Assembly (NCBI GenBank): GCA_964019135.1
Contig: OZ025248.1
Span: 75,522,119-75,586,118, forward strand
DNA from: Arenicola marina
Taxonomy: Eukaryota; Annelida; Polychaeta; Arenicolidae
Reading direction: 5' to 3'
Length of the DNA: 64,000 nt
How positions within the stretch are numbered: the stretch's first letter is position 1; every line of letters starts with the position of its first letter. The notes beneath the pieces were generated by a model. That model was not told the origin of the DNA, made no database searches, and was given only the letters and a program-made list of their open reading frames with translations. Shown here piece by piece: positions 45,861 to 58,100 of this stretch. A program made the translations under genes and the position numbers.

Positions 45861-48125
45861 TGTAACCTCGAGGACGATAAACCATCGTATTTTGGCGTGC
45901 AACAGTGACATGGTAAGAACCCGAATGGGTTCACAGTAATTTTTACATGTAGCTTTTTTGTAATATGTGCAGCCACAACAACACTATGCTAAGAAGCAAT
46001 CATTACTGAAGGACCACCCACACCGTGTTATTGTGCGTCTGTATAATAGATACTTCATCGTTGTAATGTATTATATAGTTAGAAAATCATACTATTAAAA
46101 GGCGGAAACAGATTCAACCTGTATTAAAAGAAAACATAAAACCCTTAAGATTCTCGACATATCTCCGCGTATCGAAGATATCAGGAAAGAGACAACCTCC
46201 TGGGCCATTACTTCCAGCTCAAGTATCTATTGGCGTCATTACTATGAATGCATCAACTGCTGACGTAAGTGGGTCACCCGTTTTTATCGCCGAAGTGTAT
46301 TATTTTATATGTGATAACCACAGAGTTCTGTAAAACGTTGGACGAAGGCAAGGCAAGAAAAACTGTTTCAGATTTAGAACCGGCCGTACAATGTGTAGAG
46401 GCACCGCCATGGAAGGTAAACGTAGTCTTCCGAGGTTACACGAGGCATTGTGGTAGAACTGGTGACGTAGAAGCGCCCGACTAGGACCGTATACAACAAC
46501 ATTGTAAATTTGGCTGGAAATAAAATACGCTGCAAGGTGTTTAAATGTGTAACATTGAGGACGATAAACTGTTGTATTTGTCATAGTATAAATAATTTTT
46601 AAGATGTAGATTTTTGTGATATGTACAGATAACCGCGCCCAAACGACACTACACTATGAAGCAAGCCTTACTGAAGGACCATCCAAATAGTGTTATTTGT
46701 GTCTGTGGAAGAGGTAGTTCATCGTAGTAATGGGCGACTATATAATAGCCACACATCACCTGCTTTCTAAGCCCTGGAAAAGAAACTTCACGGCTTTCTG
46801 CTAGGTCGAAAACTGTTCCACTACGTTTGTTTTACAAAAAGGATGATCAAGTATTAGACGACAGAGTATGTACTCAGAAAGGGGGAAACATATTTAGCTT
46901 TCATATAAAAAAAATACATGAACCAGGAAGGTTTTCGACACATCTCCGCGTACCGAAGATATCAGGAAAGAGACCAGTCCCTGAGGCCAATACTTCCAGT
47001 AAGTATCTATTTGTATCATTGCCATGAATGCATCTGCTACTGATGTAAGTGGATGACCTGTTTTTATCGCCGAAGTATATTATTTCATGTGTATTATTTC
47101 AGTTTTTAATAGTAATAATGTATTGTAGTGCTATGATAAGATAATCGCATTGATTAACTATGGCACTACGCCGCCACGTTTATAATAGTCAGACCTAAAA
47201 GCCCATAAAGAATCCCGCTGGCGGGGCTCCCTGGACCAGTCAGAAGAGCTTCATGGCCGTTGTGATAACCACAGGGTTCTGTAAAAAAAAATGGACCAAG
47301 GCAAGGCAATAAAAACTGTGTCACATTTAGGTAAACCGGCCGTACAATGCGTAGAGGCGCCGCCGTAGGAGGTAAACCTAGTTTTCGAAGGTTACACGAG
47401 GCGTTGTGGTAGAAGTGGTGACGTGGGAGCGCCCGACTAGGACCGTATACGAGAACATTGTAAATTTGGCTGGAACCAAAATGCGCTGAAAGGGCCCGAG
47501 CTGTCATATCGCACTCTTCCACGCCCGCCACAAAGCCCCCTTTATGACATGCTGCCACAAACTTGTATTTAAGATATAACACTGAGGACGATAAACTGTT
47601 GTATTTGTCACAGTATAAATAATTTTTAAGATGTAGATTTTTGTAATATATACAGATAATTTCGCCCAAACGACACTATACTATGAAGCAAGCATTACTG
47701 AAGGACCATCCAAATAGGGTTATTTGTGTCTGTGGAAGAGGTAGTTCATCGTAGTAATGGGCGACTATATAATAGCCACACATCACCTGCTATCTAAGCC
47801 CTGGAAAAGAAACTTCACGGCTTTGTCATTTCGAGAACTGTTTTACTACATTTGTTTTACGAGAGTAAGATCAAGTATAAGACGACAGAGTATTTACTCA
47901 GAAAGGAGGAAACATTAAGCATTTATATAAAAAACAAAAAAACAGGACCGTTCTCGACACATCTCCGCGTACCGAAGACATCAGGAAAGAGACCAGTCCC
48001 TGAGGCCATTACTTCCAACTCAAGTATCTATTTGCATCATTGCCATTAATGCATCTGCTACCTATGTAAGTGGGTCACCTGTTTTTATCGCCGAAGTATA
48101 TTATATTATGTGTATTATTTCAGTA
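45861..48125 (+). repeat. Three internal sub-repeats, macro-unit A
   Basis: The anchor gaggacgataaac recurs at 45872, 46559 and 47583. Each is followed by a colinear series: agcaatcattactgaaggac, the ctccgcgtaccgaagata block, and gtttttatcgccgaagt. The first two sub-repeats also carry a gtgataaccacag...gtaaatttggctgg module (46310, 47260). Frames through it differ between copies by indels, so I do not call a gene. Confidence 0.75.
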
Positions 48126-48129
48126 TTTA

Positions 48130-48735
48130 TTAGTAATTGGTGGATAATATATATGAGGGACATGGGGGATTCTTGGATGATATACATGAGGGACATGTGG
48201 GATTGTTGAATGATATATATGAGGAACATGGAGGATCGTTGGATGATATATATGAGGGACGTGAGGGATTGTTGGATGATATATATGAGGGACATGAGGG
48301 ATTGTTGGATGATATACATGAGGGACATGGGGGATTGTTGAATGATATATATGAGGGACATGGAGGATCGTTGGATGATATATATGAGGGACATGGGGGA
48401 TTGTTGAATGATATATATGAGGGACATGGGGGATCGTTGGATGATATATATGAGGGACATGGGGGATCGTTGGATGATATATATGAGGGACACGGGGGAT
48501 TGTTGAATGATATATATGAGGGACATGGGGGATCGTTGGATGATATATATGAGGGACATGGGGGGTTGTTGGAGGATATATATGAGGGACATGGGGGGTT
48601 ATTGGAGGATATATATGAGGGACATGCGCGATTGTTGGAGGACATATGTCAGGAACATGGGGGATGGATGATATGAAGGACATGGGGGGATTGTTGGATG
48701 ATATATGTGCGGTACATGAAGCAATGTGGGATGAT
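48130..48735 (+). repeat. 33-bp minisatellite (M1), macro-unit B
   Basis: About 16 good units then degenerate ones; same family and same 3' degradation pattern as 40020-40534. Confidence 0.92.
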
Positions 48736-48837
48736 AGCTATTGTAGAGATGAAGGGTCGCTGGAAGATAACTACTACGGAGGTGGAGGACTGCAGGATGA
48801 TAGCGATATGAGATTGTTGGATGATAACTATTATTGA

Positions 48838-48985
48838 GATGGGAGGATTGTGGGATGGCGGCCATTGGGGAGAAGGGGGGACTGCGGGATGGCGGCCATT
48901 GGGGAGAAGGGAGGACTGCGGGATGGCGGCCACTGGGGAGAAGGGGGGACTGCGGGATGGCGGCCATTGGGGAGAAGGATAATAG
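48838..48985 (+). repeat. 34-bp minisatellite, macro-unit B
   Basis: About four units, half the number in unit A. Confidence 0.9.
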
Positions 48986-49199
48986 CTGTCAGGGAGACGG
49001 AGGACCGTTGGAGGATTGTTATGAGAGACATGTATGGGAGACATGGAGGACTGTTGGAGGATAACTATTAGATAAAAGAGGGATTGGGGGCTGATAGCTA
49101 TTAGAGAGATCGAGGGTATCTATTAGCAACGGCCACCTGGGCTGCTCTAGAATAGCGCACTCGACATCTGCGAACACGCTACCAACTACGCCACTTTAA

Positions 49200-49735
49200 T
49201 TGTATTTGTGCGGAAAACAGGTTAAGACCCAGAACATGCTACCTAGGCCACGGGCAGACCTCATTAAAGGTTTAACGGTTTTACATTCCATAAGAGTCAA
49301 CATTTGACTTTAACCCATTGTATTTGGTTGGGAAACAGGGGTAAGACCCAGAACATGTTACCTAGGCCACGGGCAGACCATTCGATGAAGGTCAACATTT
49401 GACTTTAACCCATTGTATTTGTGCGGAAAACAGGTTAAGACCCAGAACATGCTACCTGGGCCACGAGCAGACCCCATTAATGGTCTTAAGGTTTTACATT
49501 CCATAAAGGCCAATATTTGACTTTAGCCTATTGTATTTCGTTGGGAAACAGGGGTAAGACCCAGAACATGTTACCTAGGACACGGGCAGGCCCCATTAAA
49601 GGTCTTAAGGTTTTACACTCTATAAGGGTCCACATTTGACTTTAACCTTGGATGGGAAACATGGATAAGACCCAGAACATTGGCCCTAGGCCACGGGCAG
49701 ACCCCATTAGAGGTCTTAAGCTTTTACATTCCATA
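49200..49735 (-). repeat. 119-bp SINE-derived satellite, macro-unit B
   Basis: Only ~5 monomers against ~23 in unit A; this accounts for most of the length difference between the units. Confidence 0.85.
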
Positions 49736-49754
49736 AGGGTCTACATTTGACGTT

Positions 49755-49975
49755 AACGTCAGGGGTGGGGCTCAAACCACGCAGATGCAAATTAAGCTAG
49801 CCTATCATAGCGCACTCGACAGATGGGCACGCTACCAACTAGACCACGGATAGAGCGGATTGATATCCGGCTAAATATTTGTACAGGTGGGGCTCAAACC
49901 ACACAGGGACCACTTAGACTGACCATGCATAGCAGATTCGACATAGCCGAACATGCTACCTAGGCCACGGACAGA
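49755..49975 (-). repeat. Two tRNA-like sequences, macro-unit B
   Basis: Homologues of 43605-43815; the outer B-box reads GGTTTGAGCCC here instead of GGTTCGAGCCC. Confidence 0.65.
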
Positions 49976-52900
49976 CCCAATCAAAGGCTTTAGCTATAGG
50001 CTGATGGGTAACGACATAATTGAATATGGCGGTTGGCTTACAACCTGGGTTAAACATAATTCAATCCTATATTTAAAATGAATAAAACCTTGGTTATGAC
50101 TAATTAAACAAGTCTTAATTATTTATAACCGAAGTCTTAATTATTCGAAATATAGGTTTTAATTGCTTTTAGCCTATGGTGTTGTCCAACAAAAAATAAT
50201 CACCCTATACAGGCACTATTTGCATTTTCACCAAGTAATAGACCGATCCACACTCCGACACCAAAGCCCGCCAACGCTTGAGTCGTTTTCCCTTAATCGT
50301 GGGTATGAAATTGACAATCATAGTTGATGGTAGGTAAAATTGTGAAGTTCTCCTCTCTGATACTGACTAAAAAATAAATGTTGCTTTGTTTATCCGATTT
50401 CTTTGTCCGACATAACACACGTGAAAGACTTCACCACATGATTGGATAAACGCAACAGTGAAGTCAGTATTAAATGATTGACAACATGGATCGGTCTATT
50501 ATCGCCCAGATGAGTAGCCAGTCGCATGTGTGGCTCCTGGTGGGATGAGAACAGCGAAGCAGAAACTGACAAAAAAATATATGCTGCTTTGTCGTCCGAT
50601 TTGTTTGTCAGACATAACACACGTGGAAGACATTGCACCACATGATTGGATAAACGCAACAGTGACGTCAGTACTGGATCGGTCTATTATCGCCCAGAGG
50701 AGTAGCCATTCGCATGTGTGGCTCCTGGTGGGATGAGAACAGCGCAGCAAATGAGATATATTCTTCTTCTTGTGTAATAACCATTGACTTCCTATTTACT
50801 ACTCAACGCTGAGACCTATACTACTACCAACCCTCACCCTTACCCATAATACCATAACTAACCCCATCTCAAAAAAGCAAAGATATATTTTACTAAGTCA
50901 ACAGTTCTTACATAATAGCAATCAAAGCGGGAATAACACATGGTAAAACAGGTGTTGAACTGCCGTCATTTAAAGTGGGGACGAAATAATTGCTTGAGAT
51001 CCGACAAGGATAAGAAACACATCCTTTGGTGATGCTCCCACAATGGTATGATTATACACGTTTTGAGCGTATTGGCAGGAGACCAGTTTTCAGGTCGGCG
51101 AAGTGACAGGAACTATATGTATAGAGTATATATAGGGCACGATCAGACGACCATATGACGACCATATGACGCACGAATAAATCACTGCAGTAAACAGTAT
51201 CCGAACCCCACGATACGTCACAATTGAAGGAGAGCTGTCCCTCACGGGTGGGTTGGTCCACGACTGATGAACGTCATAATTGTATGGTGCTGTCTACGTC
51301 CAAAGCAGTCATCCGGATATTTTCCTGATCTAGCGTCGTGACCTTAAGCCCGCAGAAGTAGTAAAGATCCGGAAGAAGAATGCCGATATAATCACTCAGC
51401 TGAAGGTTAACTTCCGCTTCGGGCCACAGAAGCGAGTAAGGCGATCAGAGGGCGAGAGATTCAGCTGCATAGCACAATGTGACTGCGATACAAGATCAGC
51501 TCAGGAGGCTTTCCTTCATTGGATCATGAAAAGGGTAAGATGTAAATATGACTGCAACCTGTGAAGGCGGGGTTCTGTTAAAGATATGTGCGTTTCAAAT
51601 GGCATATACACAAAACCAAGGCAGAAATGCAGGCAACAGGCTTTAAACATGTGTGTGCGACCAGAATGCAGGCTGCAATCTCTGATATAAATGTGCAGTC
51701 CAGACTATCATATTGGAATTTGGATCGCACTCATCGCGCACGTTATGCCAACGACCCTTCAGATGTGCAATAAACCAGTTGGTCTCAATCAATATCTCAA
51801 TAAAATTGCCCCATATCGTATTTTATGGGGATATTAAACCAACTTAAACCGGTACATTTACATCAAATGTTGTGTACTGTACTTGGCGTAACCTCAATAA
51901 GGTGACAACAATATCGAAATACTGGTGTGTTAAATATGTACACCTCGACTTGCGCCATAGCCGAAAGTTTAATCTGCCTAGCTATGGGTGACTCTTGTAT
52001 TAAGCCTTGTAGAATCTTGCTTTAAGGTGTAACCTCGAGGACTATAAACCATCGTATTTTGGCGTGCAACAGTGACATGGTAAGAACCCGAATGGGTTCA
52101 CAGTAATTTTTACATGTAGCTTTTTGTAATATGTGCAGCCACAACAACACTATGCTAAGAAGCAATCATTACTGAAGGACCACCCACACCGTGTTATTGT
52201 GCGTCTGTATAATAGATACTTCATTGTTGTAATGTACTATACAGTTAGAAAATCATACTATTAAAAGGCGGAAACAGATTCAACCTGTATTAAAAAAACC
52301 CATAAAACCCTTAAAATTCTCGACATATCTCCGCGTACCGAAGATATCAGGAAAGAGACTGGGCCATTACTTCCAGCTCAAGTATCTATTGGCGTCATTA
52401 CTATGAATGCATCAACTACTGACGTAAGTGGGTCACCCGTTTTTATCGCCGAAGCGTATTATTTTATATGTGATAACCACAGAGTTCTGTAAAACGTTGG
52501 ACGAAGGCAAGGCAAGAAAAACTGTAAGTTTCAGATTTAGAACCGGCCGTACAATGCGTAGAGGCACCGCCATGGGAGGTAAACGTAGTCTTCCGAGGTT
52601 ACACGAGGCATTGTGGTAAAACTGGTGACGTAGAAGCGCCCGACTAGGACCGTATATTGTAAATTGTAAATTTGGCTGGAAATAAACATCGTAAATTTGG
52701 CTGGAAATAAAATACGCTGCAAGGTGTTTAAATGTGTAACATTGAGGACGATAAACTGTTGTATTTGTCATAGTATAAATAATTTTTAAGATGTAGATTT
52801 TTGTGATATGTACAGATAACCGCGCCCAAACGACACTGCACTATGAAGCAAGCCTTACTGAAGGACCATCCAAATAGTGTTATTTGTGTCTGTGGAAGAG

Positions 52901-54334
52901 GTAGTTCATCGTAGTAATGGGCGACTATATAATAGCCACACATCACCTGCTTTCTAAGCCCTGGAAAAGAAACTTCACGGCTTTCTGCTAGTTCGAAAAC
53001 TGTTCCACTACGTTTGTTTTACAAAAAGGATGATCAAGTATTAGACGACAGAGTATGTACTCAGAAAGGGGAAAAAACATATTTAGCTTTCATATAAAAA
53101 AAAAATACATGAACCAGGAAGGTTCTCGACACATCTCCGCGTACCGAAGATATCAGGAAAGAGACCAGTCCCTGAGGCCAATACTTCCAGTAAGTATCTA
53201 TTTGTATCATTGCCATGAATGCATCTGCTACTGATGTAAGTGGATGACCTGTTTTTATCGCCGAAGTATATTATTTCATGTGTATTATTTCAGTTTTTAA
53301 TAGTAATAATGTATTGTAGTGCTATGATAAGATAATCGCATTGATTAACTATGGCACTACGCCGCCACGTTTATAATAGTCAGACCTAAAAGCCCATAAA
53401 GAATCCCGCTGGCGGGGCTCCCTGGACCAGTCAGAAGAGCTTCATGGCCGTTGTGATAACCACAGGGTTCTGTAAAAAAAAATGGACCAAGGCAAGGCAA
53501 TAAAAACTGTGTCACATTTAGGTAAACCGGCCGTACAATGCGTAGAGGCACCGCCGTAGGAGGTAAACCTAGTTTTCGAAGGCTACACGAGGCGTTGTGG
53601 TAGTAGTAGTGACGTGGGAGCGCCCGACTAGGACCGTATACGAGAACATTGTAAATTTGGCTGGAACCAAAATGCGCTGAAAGGGCCCGAGCTGTCATAG
53701 CGCACCCTTCCACGCCCGCCACAAAGCCCCCTTTAAGACCTGCTGCCACAAACTTGTATTTAAGATATAACACTGAGGACGATAAACTGTTGTATTTGTC
53801 ATAGTATAAATAATTTTTAAGATGTAGATTTTTGTAATATATACAGATAATCTCGCCCAAACGACACTATACTATGAAGCAAGCATTACTGAAGGACCAT
53901 CCAAATAGTGTTATTTGTGTCTGTGGAAGAGGTAGTTCATCGTAGTAATGGGCGACTATATAATAGCCACACATCACCTGCTTTCTAAGCCCTGGAAAAG
54001 AAACTTCACGGCTTTGTCATTTCGAGAACTGTTTTACTACATTTGTTTTACAAGAGTAAGATCAAGTATAAGACGACAGAGTATTTACTCAGAAAGGAGG
54101 AAACATTAAGCATTTATATAAAAAAAAAAAAACAAAAAAAAAAACAGGACGGTTCTCGACACATCTCCGCGTACCGAAGACATCAGGAAAGAGACCAGTC
54201 CCTGAGGCCATTACTTCCAACTCAAGTATCTATTTGTATCATTGCCATTAATGCATCTGCTACCTATGTAAGTGGGTCACCTGTTTTTATCGCCGAAGTA
54301 TATTATATTATGTGTATTATTTCAGTATTTATTA
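49976..54334 (+). repeat. Low-copy part of macro-unit B
   Basis: Colinear with 43816-48125 at very high identity, including the TA-type element, the exon-like frame from 51334 and the three sub-repeats. A ~15-bp loss occurs near 52360, and a local gtaaatt duplication near 52660. Confidence 0.85.
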
Positions 54335-55090
54335 GTAATTGTTGGATAATATATATGAGGGACATTGGGGATTCTTGGATGATATACATGAGGGACATGG
54401 GGGATTGTTGAATGATATATATGAGGAACATGGAGGATGGTTGGATGATATATATGAGGGACATGGGGGATTGTTGAATGATATACATGAGGGACATGGG
54501 GGATTGTTGAATGATATATATGAGGGACATGGAGGATCGTTGAATGATATATATGAGGGACATGGGGGATCGTTGGATGATATATACGAGGGACATGGGG
54601 GATCGTTGGATGATATATATGAGGGACATGAGGGATTGTTGGATGATATACATGAGGGACATGGGGGATCGTTGGATGATATATATGAGGGACATGGGGA
54701 ATTCTTGGATGATATACATGAGGGACATGGGGGATCGTTGGATGATATATATGAGGGACATGGAGAATTCTTAGATGATATACATGAGGGACATGGGGGA
54801 TTCTTGGACGATATATATGAGGGACATGGGGGATTGTTGAATGATATATATGAGAGACATGGGGGATCGTTGGATGATATATATGAGGGACATGGGGGAC
54901 TGTTGAATGATATATATGAGGGACATGGGGGATCGTTGGATGATATATATGAGGGACATGGGGGGTTGTTGGAGGATATATATGAGGGACATGCGCGATT
55001 GTTGGAGGACATATGTCAGGAACATGGGGGATGGATGATATGAAGGACATGGGGGGATTTTTGGATGATATATGTGCGGTACATGAAGCA
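54335..55090 (+). repeat. 33-bp minisatellite (M1), macro-unit C
   Basis: About 20 good units with the variants gaattcttggatgatatacat and ttgaatgatatat interspersed, then the same degenerate 3' end. Confidence 0.92.
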
Positions 55091-55204
55091 ATGTGGGATG
55101 ATAGCTATTGTAGAGATGAAGGGTCGCTGGAAGATAACTACTACGGAGGTGGAGGACTGCAGGATGATAGCGATATGAGATTGTTGGATGATAACTATTA
55201 TTGA

Positions 55205-55500
55205 GATGGGAGGATTGTGGGATGGCGGCCATTGGGGAGAAGGGAGGACTGCGTGATGGCGGCCATTGGGGAGAAGGGAGGACTGCGGGATGGCGGCCAT
55301 TGGGGAGAAGGGAGGACTGCGGGATGGCGGCCATTTGGGAGAAAGGAGGACTGCGTGATGGCGGCCATTGGGGAGAAGGGAGGACTGCGGGATGGCGGCC
55401 ATTTGGGAGAAGGGAGGACTGCGGGATGGCGGCCATTGGGGAGAAGGGAGGGCTGCGGGATGGCGGCCACTGGGGAGAAGGGAGGACTGCGGGATAATAG
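55205..55500 (+). repeat. 34-bp minisatellite, macro-unit C
   Basis: About eight units, with a gcgtgatgg variant absent from units A and B. Confidence 0.9.
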
Positions 55501-55714
55501 CTGTCAGGGAGACGGAGGACCGTTGGAGGATTGTTATGAGAGACATGTTTGGGAGACATGGAGGACTGTTGGAGGATAACTATTAGAAAAAGAGGGATTG
55601 GGGGCTGATAGCTACTAGAGAGATAGAGGGTATCTATGATCAACGGCCACCTGGGCTGATCTAGAATAGCGCACTCGACATCTGCAAACACGCTACCAAC
55701 TACGCCACTTTAAT

Positions 55715-57855
55715 TGTATTCGTGCGGAAAACAGGTTAGGACCCAGAACATGCTACCTAGGCCACGGACAGACCTCATTAAAGGTCTTACAATTTTACAT
55801 TCAATAAGGGTCAACAATGGACTTGAACCCATTGTATTTGGGTGGGAAACAAGGGTAAGACCCAGAAGATGTTTCCTTGATCACGGGCAGACCCCATTTA
55901 AGGTCTAACGGTTTTACATTCCATAAGGGTCAACATTTGACTTTAACCCATTGTATTTGGTTGGGAAACAGGGGTAAGACCCAGAACATGTTACCTAGGC
56001 CACGGGCAGACCATTCGATGAAGGTCAACATTTGACTTTAACCCATTGTATTTGGGCGGGAAACATGGCTAAGACCCAGAACATGTTACCTAGGCCACGA
56101 GCAGACCCCATTAATGGTCTTAAGGTTTTACATTCCATAAGGGTCAACATTTGACTTTAGCCTTGGATGGGAAATAGGGGTAAGATCCAGAACATGTTCC
56201 TTGGTCACGGGCAGACCCCATTACAGGTCTAAACGTTTTACATTCCATAAGGGTCAACATTTGACTTTAACCTATTGTATTTGGGTGGGAAACATGGATA
56301 AGACCCAGAACATTGGCCCTAGGCCACGGGCAGACCCCATTAAAGGTCTTAACGTTTTACATTCGATAAGGGTTAACATTTGACTTTAACCCATTGTATT
56401 TGGTTGGAAAACAGGGGTTAGACCCAGAACATGCTACCTAGGCCACGGGCAGACCCCATTAAAGGTCTTAAGGTTTTACATTCCATAAGGGTCCACATTT
56501 GACTTTAGCCATGGATGGGAAATAGGGGTAAGATCCAGAACATGTTCCTTGGTCACGGGCAGACCCCATTACAGGTCTAAACGTTTTACATTCCATAAGG
56601 GTCAACATTTGACTTCAACCCATTGTATTTGGGCGGGAAACATGGATAAGACCCAGAACATTGGCCCTAGGCCACGGGCAGACCCCATTAAAGGTCTTAA
56701 CGTTTTACATTCCACAAGGGTCAACATTTGACTTTAACCCAACGTATTTGAGCAGGAAATAGGGGTAAGACCCAGAACATGTTACCTAGGCCACGGGCAG
56801 ACCATTCGATGAAGGTCTTAAGGTTTTACATTCCACAAGGGTCAACATTTGACTTTAACCCATCGTATTTGAGCGGGAAACAGGGGTCAGACCCAGAACA
56901 TGTTACCTAGGCCACAGGCAGACCATTCGATGAAGGTCAACATTTGACTTTAACCCATTATATTTGGGTGGGAAACAGGGGTAAGACCCCAAACATGCTA
57001 CCTAGGCCACGGGCAGACCCCATGAAAGGTCTTAAGGTTTCACATTCCATAAGGGTCAACATTTGACTTTAACCCATTGTATTTGGGTGGGAAACAGGGG
57101 TCAGACCCAGAACAGGTTTCCTTGCTCACGGGCAGACGCCACTAAGGTCTTAAGGTTTTACATTCCATAAGGGTCAACATTTGACTTTAACCCATTGTAT
57201 TTGGGTGGGAAACCGGGGTAAGACCCCAAACATGCTACCTAGGCCACGGGCAGACCCCATGAAAGGTCTTAAGGTTTCACATTCCATAAGGGTCAACATT
57301 TGACTTTAACCCATTGTATTTGGGTGGGAAACAGGGGTCAGACCCAGAACAGGTTTCCTTGCTCACGGGCAGACGCCACTAAGGTCTTAAGGTTTTACAT
57401 TCCATAAGGGTCAACATTTGACTTTAACCCATTGTATTTGGGTGGGAAACCGGGGTCAGACCCAGAACATGTTACCGAGGCCCGTCACGGGCAGACCCCA
57501 TTAATGGTCTTAAGGTTTTACATTCCATAAAGGTCAACACTGGACTGTAACCCATTGTATCTGGGTGGGAAACATGGGTAAGACCCAGAACATGTTTCCT
57601 TGCTCACGGGCAGACGCCACTAAAGGTCTTAAGGTTTTACATTCCATAATGGTCAACATTTGACTAACCCATTGTATTTGGGCGGGAAACAGGGGTAAGA
57701 CCAAGAACATGTTACCTAGGCCACGGGCAGACCATTCGATGAAGGTCAACATTTGACTTTAATCCATTGTATTTGGGCGGGAAACATGGATAAGACCCAG
57801 AACATATTACGTAGGCTACCGGCAGACCCCATTAAAGGTCTTAAGCTTTTACATT
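55715..57855 (-). repeat. 119-bp SINE-derived satellite, macro-unit C
   Basis: About 19 monomers. A dimer near 57100-57400 is duplicated at 238-bp spacing (caggtttccttgctcacggg twice), and a longer block repeats at about 56155 and 56505. Confidence 0.85.
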
Positions 57856-57879
57856 CCATAAGGGTCTACATTTGACGTT

Positions 57880-58100
57880 AACGTCAGGGGTGGGGCTCAA
57901 ACCACGCAGATGCAAATTAAGCTAGCCTATCATAGCGCACTCGATAGATGGGCACGCTACCAACTAGACCACGGATAGAGCGGATTGATATCCGGCTAAA
58001 TATTTGTACAGGTGGGGCTCAAACCACACAGGGACCACTTAGACTGACCATGCATAGCAGATTCGACATAGCCGAACATGCTACCTAGGCCACGGACAGA
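57880..58100 (-). repeat. Two tRNA-like sequences, macro-unit C
   Basis: Homologues of 43605-43815, with GGTTTGAGCCC boxes. Confidence 0.65.

Noticed and set aside
46310-46484. Exon-like frame containing TLDEGKARKTVSDLEP
   Set aside because: The paralogous sub-repeat at 47260 has frame-breaking indels at the same place, and the frame is supported only by near-identical macro-unit copies.
47215-47235. cccgctggcggg hairpin resembling a bacterial terminator
   Set aside because: Short stem, no U-tract in the right place, eukaryotic DNA.
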